A stretch of 7,776 nt of DNA from Paludibacteraceae bacterium (GCA_017646225.1 JAGCMZ010000226.1:1-7776); one strand, 5' to 3'; shown: positions 1-7,220, counted from the stretch's first letter. Notes: generated from the sequence alone by a model not told the origin. Translations and numbers: made by a program.

Positions 1-965
1 AAGAAGGTTATAAAGTCATTTTAACCCGTGATAAAGATGTTTTTATCCCCTTGCGGGGACGGATTAAAAAAGCCCATCAGTCCAAAGCAGATTTGTTTAT
101 TTCCATTCACACAAATGCTAGCAAAAACAAAGACGCCAATGGTATGGAAACCTTTACCCTTGGTGCATCGCGTAGCAAAGAAAACATGGAAGTAGCCATG
201 CTAGAAAACTCGGTTATTTTGCTAGAAGAGAACTACGAAAAGAAATACGAAGGGTTTGATCCCAACTCTACCGATTCTTACATCATGTTTGAGTTCATGA
301 AAGACCAATACATGGACAGAAGCATTACTTGTGCCGATTTTATCCAACAAAACATGATTAATGCTGCCAAGTTAAACAACCGCGGTGTAAGACAAGCCGG
401 ATTCTTGGTGCTTAGAGCCACTACCATGCCATCGGTACTGATTGAGTTGGGCTTTATCTCCAACAAGGAAGAAGAAAAATTCCTAAACAACAGCAACAAC
501 CAAACCAAAATATGCCAAGCCATTTACAAGGCATTTGCAGATTATAAACACGACATCGACCGCAAGAACGGAAAAACAGACGAAGCCGCTCCTGCACCGG
601 CAGCAAAACCTGCACCCAAAGCGGAACCCGCTCCAAAAGCAGAACCTGCAACCCCAAAAGCAGCTGCTCCCCAAGTAGCGCCTGTAGCAAAAGCAGAAAG
701 CCCCGCTACTCCATCTACTAGCAACAAAGAAGTGGCGTACTATTGGCAAGTATTGGTTTCCAAAAACAACTACGAACGCAGCAATCCTATTTTCAAAGGG
801 TTAACCATTGGGCACGTTATCAACGAAAACAACGTTTATAAATACTTAATTGGTCCTGCCTACAGCAAAGAAGAAATAGAATCGCTACGCAACCAAGTAA
901 AAGAAAAATTTCCAGATGCCTTTGTCGTTGCCTATAAAAACGGAGAACGCATCATCATTGAATAA
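1..965 (+). CDS. N-acetylmuramoyl-L-alanine amidase (Amidase_3) with C-terminal SPOR-type domain, 5'-truncated by the window edge
   Basis: Zinc-dependent periplasmic amidase that cuts the bond between N-acetylmuramic acid and the stem peptide, typically during daughter-cell separation. The frame is open from base 3 (reading EGYKVILTRDKDVF), so the real start, signal peptide and first zinc ligand lie left of the window. 320 residues are visible. The SIHTNAS block carries a zinc-binding His (codon 108-110) and PSVLIELGFISN carries the catalytic Glu (codon 444-446). Between them is an insertion of about 80 residues; in AmiB/AmiC-type enzymes this region holds an autoinhibitory helix, so regulation by an activator is plausible but inferred. 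An Ala/Pro/Lys/Glu linker with APKAEP repeats follows (visible residues about 194-242), then a SPOR-like domain (about 244-320) with the pattern YYWQVLV...YLIGPAYSKEE...DAFVVAYKNG. SPOR domains bind denuded septal glycan. The TTG at 51 is internal to the family fold and is not the start. The MCE gene follows after 28 bases. Confidence 0.93.
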   Translation, partial: EGYKVILTRDKDVFIPLRGRIKKAHQSKADLFISIHTNASKNKDANGMETFTLGASRSKENMEVAMLENSVILLEENYEKKYEGFDPNSTDSYIMFEFMKDQYMDRSITCADFIQQNMINAAKLNNRGVRQAGFLVLRATTMPSVLIELGFISNKEEEKFLNNSNNQTKICQAIYKAFADYKHDIDRKNGKTDEAAPAPAAKPAPKAEPAPKAEPATPKAAAPQVAPVAKAESPATPSTSNKEVAYYWQVLVSKNNYERSNPIFKGLTIGHVINENNVYKYLIGPAYSKEEIESLRNQVKEKFPDAFVVAYKNGERIIIE

Positions 966-993
966 TCAAGTAAAATCCTAAAACGAAAACAAT

Positions 994-1911
994 ATGAAAA
1001 ATTTAAAGCTTTCGCGCGAAGTCAAAATTGGCATTGTGGTCATCATTGCCATTGGCATGCTTTATTTTGGCTTAAACTACCTAAAAGGAATCAACATTTT
1101 CCAGCCTACCTCCTACTTTTATGCACAATACGAACGAGTAGACGGCATTGTACCTACCACACCGGTTATGATTAACGGTTACCAAGTAGGACACGTCAGC
1201 GAAATTGTTTTTGATTACACCAAAGAAGCTCCTATTACCCTACTTATTACTGTCGACAACAAATTGGTAGTACCCCAAGGTACGGTAGCAGAAGTATACG
1301 ATACTGGTTTGATGGGTGATAAAGCCATTCAATTGAAACTAGGCAAAAGCAAAGAGCTAATGCAACCTGGCGATACATTGAAAACCAGCGTACAAGGCGG
1401 TTTAATGGGTGCTGTAACCGAAGCACTAATCGAACCTATCAAGGCCATGATGCCACAGCTTGACTCCACTCTAAATGCAGTTAAAAACATTGTGCAAAGT
1501 CAACAAATTCAAGCTATCATGACCAACACCGCCAATGCCACCCAAAGCTTGCAAAATGCTTCTGCTCGTTTGGATGCCATGATGGTAAACGATATTCAAG
1601 TAGCTATAAAAGATATTAGAAACATTGCGGCTAATTTCTCTACTGTTAGCAACGAAATTAGCGCTGTTCAATGGGATAGCACCCTTCAAAACGTTGAATC
1701 GATTGTAGCGAATTTAGAAAGGGTAACCAACCAAGTTAAAAGCACCGATAATAGCTTGGGCGCATTGCTAAATGACAAAGAATTGTACCAAAACCTAGAC
1801 TCTACGGTTCAAAGCGCCAATGCCTTATTAATTGACCTTAAAGAGAACCCAAAACGTTACGTTCACTTCTCTGTTTTTGGTAGCAAAGACAAAAAAGAGG
1901 AAAAGAAATAA
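994..1911 (+). CDS. MCE/MlaD-family substrate-binding protein of a lipid transport system
   Basis: A 305-residue protein anchored in the inner membrane by one N-terminal helix (about residues 12-29), with the rest in the periplasm. Residues about 38-117 form the MCE domain, recognisable by YFYAQYERVDGIVPTTPVMINGYQVGHV and by YDTGLMGDKAIQLKLG. Residues about 140-283 are predicted helical, as in MCE proteins that oligomerise into rings or tubes. The C-terminal DLKENPKRYVHFSVFG is, from memory, typical of Bacteroidota members. MlaD relatives bind phospholipid and work with an MlaE permease and MlaF ATPase; neither is in this window, so direction and substrate are unknown. The ATG at 994 is preceded by an A-rich stretch without a Shine-Dalgarno sequence, usual for the phylum. 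It probably shares a transcript with the upstream amidase and is followed by a strong terminator. The family call is firm; the exact role is inferred. Confidence 0.9.
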   Translation: MKNLKLSREVKIGIVVIIAIGMLYFGLNYLKGINIFQPTSYFYAQYERVDGIVPTTPVMINGYQVGHVSEIVFDYTKEAPITLLITVDNKLVVPQGTVAEVYDTGLMGDKAIQLKLGKSKELMQPGDTLKTSVQGGLMGAVTEALIEPIKAMMPQLDSTLNAVKNIVQSQQIQAIMTNTANATQSLQNASARLDAMMVNDIQVAIKDIRNIAANFSTVSNEISAVQWDSTLQNVESIVANLERVTNQVKSTDNSLGALLNDKELYQNLDSTVQSANALLIDLKENPKRYVHFSVFGSKDKKEEKK

Positions 1912-1942
1912 AATAACATTTTTAACGTATTTTAACAATCAT

Positions 1943-1980
1943 ATAAGAACCCACTGAAAATGAGTGGGTTCTTATTTTTT
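1943..1980 (+). terminator. Rho-independent terminator after the amidase-MCE unit
   Basis: ATAAGAACCCACT (1943-1955) pairs perfectly over 13 bp with AGTGGGTTCTTAT (1963-1975) around the 7-base loop GAAAATG, and the right arm runs into a six-T tract (1975-1980). It begins 31 bases after the MCE stop codon and separates that unit from dnaA. Confidence 0.92.
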
Positions 1981-2211
1981 CGCAAAAATTGCGGGATTTT
2001 TACCGCAAACTTTAAATGTTTGAAATTCAATCATTTTAATATTTATGCTTTTGTAAATACCTGATTTTCTGTGTGTTATAACAAGGTGTTATTTATCAAA
2101 TAGTTACAGTTTTTTTTAGAATTCCAAACTTTTAGTCATTTTTTTTTTCACAAAATAATATAGACTTTTGCATGGACACAAAACGAAACCTTAGAAAAAG
2201 TACTCATTAAA
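1981..2211. other. AT-rich, palindrome-rich non-coding region upstream of dnaA
   Basis: No credible coding frame. It holds successive short inverted repeats: TTGCGG/CCGCAA (1989-1994 and 2003-2008, 8-base loop), CAAAC/GTTTG (2006-2010 and 2018-2022), TTGAA/TTCAA (2020-2030), the perfect 10-bp palindrome TGTTATAACA (2074-2083), and GTGTTAT repeated directly at 2073-2079 and 2086-2092. Further on are a T8 run (2110-2117) and a T10 run (2139-2148). It must contain the dnaA promoter and could bind a regulator. No sequence matches the DnaA box TTATNCACA exactly, so an origin call is not supported, though the AT-rich character and position leave it possible. Confidence 0.6.
2139..2170 (+). promoter_or_regulatory. 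dnaA: Weak candidate promoter for dnaA
   Basis: The T10 run (2139-2148) is followed by TATAGACTTTTGC, which resembles the Bacteroidota -7 element TAnnTTTG but has four bases instead of two between TA and TTTG. TTTG ends at 2170, giving a leader of roughly 35 bases before the dnaA ATG. No clear TTTG -33 element is seen at the expected distance, so this is tentative. Confidence 0.25.
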
Positions 2212-3579
2212 ATGAACGAAAAATTAACACAATTATGGAATGACTGTTTGGCCGTTATCAAGGACAACGTTGATATCGATGCCTTCGACACTTGGTTTAG
2301 CCCTATTGAACCCATCAGCTATCAAAATGATGTGCTTACCATCATGGTACCCAGTCAATTCTATTATGAGTACATCGACGAACAATATGCAGGTTTGTTG
2401 AGCACTACCCTAAGTCGTATTTGTGGCAGACATACCAAACTAATGTATCGTGTAGTAGTAGACCAAGCCATTAAACGTGGCGGTACTACTGATATGGTAG
2501 GTTTGGACAAACACGTTGAGCGCAAAAAAGCGCAAACATCGGAGTTTGAATCCAACTTGAACTATAAACTAACCTTCAACAACTTTGTAGAAGGCGAATG
2601 CAACAAACTAACCCGCACTGCTGGTATCAACATTGCTAGCCAACCCGGCAAAACCATTTTCAACCCCTTGTTCATTTACGGAAAATCGGGCGTAGGTAAA
2701 ACCCACTTGGCCAATGCCATTGGTCTTAAAACAAAAGAATTGCACCCACAAAAACGCATTCTTTACGTTTCGGCCAACCTATTCCAATTGCAATACACCG
2801 AAGCAAGCAGAAATGGTCAAACCAACGATTTCTTGAATTTCTACCAAACCGTAGACGTTCTCATCATTGACGACATTCAAGAATTTGGCGAAGGCAAGAA
2901 AACCAGCACCCAAAATACCTTCTTCCATATTTTCAACCACTTGCACCAATCGGGCAAGCAATTGATTCTAACCTGCGATAAAAAACCCGCAGAACTAGAA
3001 GGTTTGGAAGAACGTTTATTGAACCGCTTTAAATGGGGTTTATCGGCCGAATTAGAATCGCCCGACTTTGCGACTCGCAAAGCCATCTTGCAACAAAAAG
3101 CCGAAAAAGACGGTTTGAAATTGCCCGAAAACATCATCAACTACATTGCCGAACACGTAACCGACAATGTACGCAACCTAGAGGGCACCATTATATCGCT
3201 GATTGCGCAATCTACCCTTAACCAACGCACCATCAACTTGGAGTTGGCTAAAAAAGTAGTAAGCAACCTAGTAGGCGAATCGGAAGAAAAACAAAACATT
3301 CAATCTATTTTGGATACAGTTTGCCAATACTTTGGGGTTACCTCCGATCAAATGCAATCGTCATCGCGCAAACGCGAAATTGTACAAGCGCGCCAAATTG
3401 CCATGTACTTTGCTAGCAAGTTGACCGAAGAAACCCTTACCACCATTGGCACCACCATTGGCAAACGCAACCATGCTACCGTTTTACACGCGTGCAAAAC
3501 CGTTAGCGATTTGATCGATACCGACAAACATTTCCGTCACAGCATCGAAGAACTAGAACAAAAACTTAACGCACTATAA
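2212..3579 (+). CDS. dnaA: Chromosomal replication initiator protein DnaA
   Basis: AAA+ ATPase that binds DnaA boxes at the origin, melts the adjacent AT-rich DNA and recruits the replicative helicase. Its 455 residues are a normal family length. Domain I (about 1-83) includes FDTWFSPIEPIS and a short linker follows. Domain III has Walker A GKSGVGKT (157-164), Walker B VLIIDD (216-221), sensor 1 LTCD (253-256), a probable arginine finger R272 in NRFKWGL, and sensor 2 R321 in NVRNLEGT. Domain IV (about 360-455) is the DNA-binding domain, with a helix-turn-helix and the DnaA signature including RNHATVLHA (419-427). All key residues are present and the gene looks intact. dnaN does not follow; the next gene starts 8 bases after the stop and is probably cotranscribed. 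The ATG at 2212 gives the full domain I; an ATG at 2172 is out of frame. Confidence 0.98.
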   Translation: MNEKLTQLWNDCLAVIKDNVDIDAFDTWFSPIEPISYQNDVLTIMVPSQFYYEYIDEQYAGLLSTTLSRICGRHTKLMYRVVVDQAIKRGGTTDMVGLDKHVERKKAQTSEFESNLNYKLTFNNFVEGECNKLTRTAGINIASQPGKTIFNPLFIYGKSGVGKTHLANAIGLKTKELHPQKRILYVSANLFQLQYTEASRNGQTNDFLNFYQTVDVLIIDDIQEFGEGKKTSTQNTFFHIFNHLHQSGKQLILTCDKKPAELEGLEERLLNRFKWGLSAELESPDFATRKAILQQKAEKDGLKLPENIINYIAEHVTDNVRNLEGTIISLIAQSTLNQRTINLELAKKVVSNLVGESEEKQNIQSILDTVCQYFGVTSDQMQSSSRKREIVQARQIAMYFASKLTEETLTTIGTTIGKRNHATVLHACKTVSDLIDTDKHFRHSIEELEQKLNAL

Positions 3580-3587
3580 TTTGTTTT

Positions 3588-4145
3588 ATGGTATACAAAT
3601 TTATTCTTATATCGGACGAAGAAGATGAATTCATGAGAGAAATCTCGATTGACTCGGAAGCCAGCTTCCTAGATCTTCACAATGCCATTTTGGACGCCGT
3701 TAATTACGACAAAGACGCCATGACTTCTTTCTTTATCTGCAACGAAGATTGGGAAAAAGAACAAGAAGTTACCTTGGTAGAGATGGACACGAGTGCCGAC
3801 ACCGACAACTACGTAATGGAAGATACCCGTTTGGAAGACCTAATTACAGAGGAACGCCAAAAAGTATTGTACGTATTTGATTACATCTCGGACAGAGCTT
3901 TCTTTATGGAACTAAAAGAAAGCGTTCCTGGTCAAAGCCTAGATGCGGCAGTTTGTTCGGCATCGTTGGGTATGGCTCCCGAACAATATAAATTAGAAGA
4001 CATCGAGTCATTAACAACAACCGTTAAAAAAGATACCGAGTTGTTTGACGAAAACTTTTATGGCGACGAAGGGTTTGACATGGATGAGTTGGACAACGAA
4101 AGTTTTAGCGATATGAGTTTTGACGATGATTTTTCATTGTCATGA
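3588..4145 (+). CDS. Acidic-tailed protein resembling the plasmid pRiA4b ORF-3 (IS1096 passenger TnpR-like) family, function unknown
   Basis: A 185-residue protein. Residues 1 to about 110 follow the pattern of the pRiA4b ORF-3-like family (PF07929): an opening strand VYKFILIS, then SFLDLHNAILDAVNYD where the family has a leucine/LH helix, then LEDLITEERQKVLYVFDYISDRAFFMELKE where it has an aromatic-aspartate strand pair. The assignment is from memory of the pattern and needs a profile search. From residue 149 the chain has 15 Asp/Glu and no Lys/Arg, with phenylalanines spaced among them, ending DDDFSLS; this tail is probably disordered. There is no signal peptide or membrane helix, so it should be cytoplasmic. 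It sits 8 bases after dnaA and overlaps miaA by the four bases ATGA (4142-4145), which suggests translational coupling. The family is often annotated through mobile-element links, but nothing mobile is seen here. Biochemical role unknown. Confidence 0.85.
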   Translation: MVYKFILISDEEDEFMREISIDSEASFLDLHNAILDAVNYDKDAMTSFFICNEDWEKEQEVTLVEMDTSADTDNYVMEDTRLEDLITEERQKVLYVFDYISDRAFFMELKESVPGQSLDAAVCSASLGMAPEQYKLEDIESLTTTVKKDTELFDENFYGDEGFDMDELDNESFSDMSFDDDFSLS

Positions 4146-5038
4146 AAAAACTAATTGTACTATTAGGACCTACAGGCGTTGGGAAAACCGATTTAAGCAT
4201 TCGGTTGGCTCAACGCTTTGGTGCTTCTATAGTATCGGCCGATTCACGACAACTATACAAAGGCATTGAAATTGGCACTGCCGCCCCTACCCCAGAGCAA
4301 TTGGCACAGGTTCCGCATTATTTTATTGGGACGCACACCCTGGAACAAGATTACAGCGCTGGACAATACGAACTGGATGCCTTGCAAGTTATTGAAAAAC
4401 TGTTTGAGCAAAGCAACTACGTTGTACTTACCGGCGGTTCGATGATGTACATTGATGCCGTATGCAACGGCATGGACGATATTCCTACGGTAAGCGATGC
4501 TGTACGCAAACAAGTACAAGACATCTACCAAACCCAAGGACTCGTTGCCCTACAAACCCTACTCAAAGAGCTAGATCCAGCGCATTACCAAAAAGTAGAC
4601 TTGTGCAACTACCGCCGCGTTATGCACGCCGTAGAGGTATGCCTTGAAATTGGCAAGCCCTATTCTACTTTGCTAACGCACAGCAAAAAAGAAAGACCCT
4701 TTAGCATCATAAAAATTGGTTTGAACCGACCACGTCCCGAACTATACGAGCGTATCAACCAACGTGTAGAAATTATGATAGCCGACGGACTGGAAGAAGA
4801 AGCCAAACGCGCCTACCCATACAAGCACAACAACTCGCTTAACACCGTTGGTTTTAAAGAGTGGTTTGATTTTTGGGATGGCAAAATAGAAAGCAAAGAG
4901 CGCGTTATCGAACTCATCCAGCAAAACTCGCGCCACTATGCCAAACGCCAACTAACATGGTTTAACCGCGACACCGAAATAACGTGGTTTCACCCCACAG
5001 ACGAAGATAAAATTATTCAACACATAGAAGGTTTATGA
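4142..5038 (+). CDS. miaA: tRNA dimethylallyltransferase MiaA
   Basis: Transfers a dimethylallyl group from dimethylallyl diphosphate to N6 of adenosine 37 in tRNAs that read codons starting with U, giving i6A, which stabilises codon pairing. The 298-residue protein is near the family's usual length. It carries the P-loop GPTGVGKT (9-16), SADSRQLYKG (32-41) with the conserved Asp34, GTAAPT (45-50), TGGSMMY (97-103), NYRRVMHAVEV (156-166), NTVGFKEW (234-241) and the RQLTWFNRD block (269-277). The start codon overlaps the upstream stop as ATGA, and its own stop overlaps the next start as ATGA (5035-5038), so it sits in the middle of a coupled operon. It appears intact. Modification by MiaB and other downstream enzymes cannot be judged from this window. 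Confidence 0.97.
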   Translation: MKKLIVLLGPTGVGKTDLSIRLAQRFGASIVSADSRQLYKGIEIGTAAPTPEQLAQVPHYFIGTHTLEQDYSAGQYELDALQVIEKLFEQSNYVVLTGGSMMYIDAVCNGMDDIPTVSDAVRKQVQDIYQTQGLVALQTLLKELDPAHYQKVDLCNYRRVMHAVEVCLEIGKPYSTLLTHSKKERPFSIIKIGLNRPRPELYERINQRVEIMIADGLEEEAKRAYPYKHNNSLNTVGFKEWFDFWDGKIESKERVIELIQQNSRHYAKRQLTWFNRDTEITWFHPTDEDKIIQHIEGL

Positions 5039-5733
5039 AAAAACTGTTGTTTATCATGCTATTTACGGTTGGCGTAGCATACTCGTACGCACAAACCAGC
5101 CTTGCTACATACGTTAGCGTAGGAAACAATCCTACCAGCCAAACATACGCTCAAATAGCATTGCGCGCACAATATGCCGTGAACGATATCAATTTTGCCA
5201 TCGGCGCAGGCATTACCACCGCACCCGAAAACAAATTGACGTTTGATGCGGTCGATTTGCAAACCGACTACCTGTTTCAGCTTCCTAAATTTCCACTTCG
5301 CCTTACCGGCAGGTACCTATACACCCCACACCGCATGACACAAATGCACCAACACGACTGGAGTGTATCGGCTGCCTATTGCCACCCACATGTTGAAGTG
5401 GAATTGGGATACGTTATTCATTACCAATACTCGTCAATCGACAACAATGGCGAAGTGGATTTCCAACGCTTCTTGTACCGCCTACAAGCCTACGTATGGC
5501 CCAAGAACAATGGTTACAACTTAACCGTGGGTGCTCGCAACTACGATGTGCTCAGCATTGATCACCAATTGGAGCCCATTGTATTTTTAGGTGCCAGCTA
5601 TTCTTACCCCAAAAACGTAACCTACCAAATAGAAGGGTTATACCAACCAGGAGGTTTGGGCAATATTCTTTATAATTTTTACGATTGGAAGGTACGATTG
5701 GCTATCGTATGGAACTTTAACAACAATAAATAA
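5035..5733 (+). CDS. Secreted probable outer-membrane beta-barrel protein of unknown function
   Basis: A 232-residue protein with a clear signal peptide: MKKLL, a hydrophobic core, and likely cleavage after SYA at residue 19. The mature part is rich in aromatic and alternating polar/hydrophobic residues and reads as a series of amphipathic strands, for example RLTGRYLY, WSVSAAY, VEVELGYVIHY, YNLTVGAR, IVFLGASY and VRLAIVWNF. That pattern suggests a small outer-membrane barrel of about 8-12 strands. It ends FNNNK rather than on an aromatic residue. There is no lipobox, TonB box or recognisable catalytic motif, and I do not recognise the family; an outer-membrane beta-barrel or PorT/OmpW-like domain is the sort of hit expected. 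It overlaps miaA by four bases and is followed 19 bases later by the metallophosphoesterase. The two exported products share an operon with dnaA and miaA, but no functional link is evident. Confidence 0.8.
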   Translation: MKKLLFIMLFTVGVAYSYAQTSLATYVSVGNNPTSQTYAQIALRAQYAVNDINFAIGAGITTAPENKLTFDAVDLQTDYLFQLPKFPLRLTGRYLYTPHRMTQMHQHDWSVSAAYCHPHVEVELGYVIHYQYSSIDNNGEVDFQRFLYRLQAYVWPKNNGYNLTVGARNYDVLSIDHQLEPIVFLGASYSYPKNVTYQIEGLYQPGGLGNILYNFYDWKVRLAIVWNFNNNK

Positions 5734-5752
5734 CCCATAAATACACAACCAC

Positions 5753-6583
5753 ATGCAACGCTATTTTACCTACATAATAACCTTTCTATCCATTGGCTTG
5801 TTGAGCAGTTGTGAAGATGTAAACTTAGGCAACTTGTTTTATACCAATTGCGATGTAGAAGCCCGTTTTGATGGTTCTATGGAATACAATGCTGCACACG
5901 AAATGCTATCGCAGTCGGTTCCCGAAGAATACTCTTTTGTTGTTTGCAGCGATTTACACATCGACCAAAAAGAGAACTTGTACATTACACAATTTTTGCA
6001 ACCCAGTCTCCACAAAGACGCACACTTTATTGTTTATAACGGCGACCTTTTCCAGGGTCAGGAAGCGGAAGCCAAAATAGCCAGCGACTTGTTGCATGCA
6101 CAAGACATCCTACCCTCTTACTATGTGGCAGGAAACCACGACTTATACTTTGGTTGGGACATTTATAACCGCTACTTTGGCAGTTCTACCTACGCCATTA
6201 CCATCAACACCCCATCTGCTAGCGACCTTATTTTGGTACTGGAATCGGGTTCTGCTACCTTGGGTAGCAAGCAATTGGCATGGTTAAAAGAGCAACTTTC
6301 GCAAGAACGTGGCAAATACCGCTACTGCTTTGTTGTTACCCATACCAATTTTAGCCACCTACATGCTACCAATGGCACCTATATGCCAGACGAACAACAA
6401 TTGCTATTCCGCCTGTTTGCCGACCACCACGTTACCGCTGTATTTAGCGGACACGCACACATACAACACGAAACCACTTACGTAGGGGTTCCCTATTACA
6501 CCACAGCAGCCCTTAAAAATGGCGCATACGGTCAAATGACGGTTACCCCCAAACTATGTACCTGGGATTTTAAACAATTGTAG
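5753..6583 (+). CDS. Calcineurin-like metallophosphoesterase lipoprotein
   Basis: A 276-residue exported phosphoesterase. The N-terminus is a lipoprotein signal, a hydrophobic stretch ending in the lipobox LSSC (residues 17-20), so Cys20 should be acylated; the following Glu-Asp might favour outer-membrane surface display as described for some Bacteroidota lipoproteins, but that is inference. All five blocks of the dinuclear metal site are present: SDLHID (Asp67, His69), NGDLF (Asp98), GNHD (127-130), the THTNF histidine (His197) and GHAH (233-236). The enzyme should therefore be active as a phosphomonoesterase or phosphodiesterase on an unknown periplasmic or external substrate. The ATG at 5753 was chosen because it gives a complete signal sequence and follows the previous stop by 19 bases. 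It is the last gene of the dnaA unit and converges with the RNase H1 gene four bases away. Confidence 0.92.
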   Translation: MQRYFTYIITFLSIGLLSSCEDVNLGNLFYTNCDVEARFDGSMEYNAAHEMLSQSVPEEYSFVVCSDLHIDQKENLYITQFLQPSLHKDAHFIVYNGDLFQGQEAEAKIASDLLHAQDILPSYYVAGNHDLYFGWDIYNRYFGSSTYAITINTPSASDLILVLESGSATLGSKQLAWLKEQLSQERGKYRYCFVVTHTNFSHLHATNGTYMPDEQQLLFRLFADHHVTAVFSGHAHIQHETTYVGVPYYTTAALKNGAYGQMTVTPKLCTWDFKQL

Positions 6584-6587
6584 TGGA

Positions 6588-7208
6588 TTATTTTCTGCCA
6601 AAGTCGGCAGGAATTTCGCCCCAGTTGGGGGTATCCCATTTTAGAATAGGATTGGTGTAGGTATTGTTTTGCAACCAACGTTCTGCCGCCTCGATGCGTT
6701 CAAACACCAGCGCATTTTGGGCGGTTCTTTCTAACTTGGTTTTGCACTTTTTGGCTCTTACCCACGATTGGGCAGTAACACTATCGGAATAAATAGGCAT
6801 GTTGCTGCCTTGCTTTTTAAGCAAAGCCAAGCCATGCACAATGGCTAAAAACTCGCCAATATTATTGGTAGCCTCTTTATAAACACCTTGAATAAAAATT
6901 TGCTGCCCCGTTTTAACATACACCCCCCGATACTCCATATCGCCAGGATTACCACTACAAGCTGCATCAACCGCCAAGCTATCGGCTATGATGTGAGCAT
7001 TTTGCGTAGGCGCAGTTGATTTTTCTGATTTGGGTTTTACAAATTGCCAATAATTGCCTTGCAAGGCTTTCTCTGCCTCCTCGCGCGTATCGAACGATTT
7101 GTACTTGGCACCTTCTACCCCTTTTACTTGCTCTTCGCATTCTTTCCAAGTAGCATAAACTCCTGGGGTTTTGCCATTCCATACGGTATAGAATTTTGTT
7201 TTAGACAT
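6588..7208 (-). CDS. rnhA: Ribonuclease H1 with N-terminal viroplasmin-like hybrid-binding domain
   Basis: Cytoplasmic enzyme that cuts the RNA strand of RNA-DNA hybrids, removing primers and R-loops. Of its 206 residues, about 4-50 form the caulimovirus viroplasmin/RNase H1 N-terminal domain (KFYTVWNGKTPGVYATWKEC, then YKSFDTREEAEKAL), which binds hybrids. A polar linker (about 57-72) leads to the RNase H fold. The catalytic acids are Asp81 (AVDAACSGNPG), Glu119 (NNIGEF), Asp142 (IYSDS) and Asp202 in the ending WGEIPADFGRK. This layout and tail match the Bacillus halodurans RNase H type, whose fourth acid also lies five residues from the C-terminus, rather than E. coli RNase HI. The start at 7208 gives the full N-terminal domain. 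It lies 12 bases downstream of the YbaN-type gene and is probably cotranscribed with it. The rnhA symbol is the usual annotation and does not imply orthology to E. coli rnhA. Confidence 0.95.
   Translation of the reverse strand: MSKTKFYTVWNGKTPGVYATWKECEEQVKGVEGAKYKSFDTREEAEKALQGNYWQFVKPKSEKSTAPTQNAHIIADSLAVDAACSGNPGDMEYRGVYVKTGQQIFIQGVYKEATNNIGEFLAIVHGLALLKKQGSNMPIYSDSVTAQSWVRAKKCKTKLERTAQNALVFERIEAAERWLQNNTYTNPILKWDTPNWGEIPADFGRK
6592..6613 (+). terminator. Weak hairpin at the convergent junction
   Basis: TTTCTGCC (6592-6599) can pair with GGCAGGAA (6606-6613) with one G-U pair in the + strand RNA, starting 9 bases after the metallophosphoesterase stop. It lies inside the last codons of the opposing RNase H gene and has only a poor T tail, so it may simply reflect codons for ADFGRK. 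It is the only terminator-like structure seen at this junction. Confidence 0.2.
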
Positions 7209-7220
7209 ATTAATTGTTGA

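Noticed and set aside
51..53. TTG as start codon of the amidase
   Set aside because: The frame is open to the left edge and the upstream codons read as conserved Amidase_3 sequence (VILTRDKD), so the gene is truncated rather than starting here.
483..749. Minus-strand open frames opposite the amidase linker
   Set aside because: They are Cys/Gly/Phe-rich or Ala/Gly-rich shadows of the repetitive Ala/Pro/Lys codons and overlap a well-supported gene.
2073..2092. Definite oriC or DnaA boxes
   Set aside because: No exact or one-mismatch TTATNCACA was found; the nearest match needs an inserted base.
2877..3140. Minus-strand open frame inside dnaA
   Set aside because: It lies wholly opposite the conserved AAA+ domain and encodes no recognisable protein.
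3588..4145. Mobile element or transposon remnant, from the IS1096 passenger-like family name
   Set aside because: No transposase, terminal inverted repeats or target duplications are visible, and the gene is tightly embedded in a core operon.
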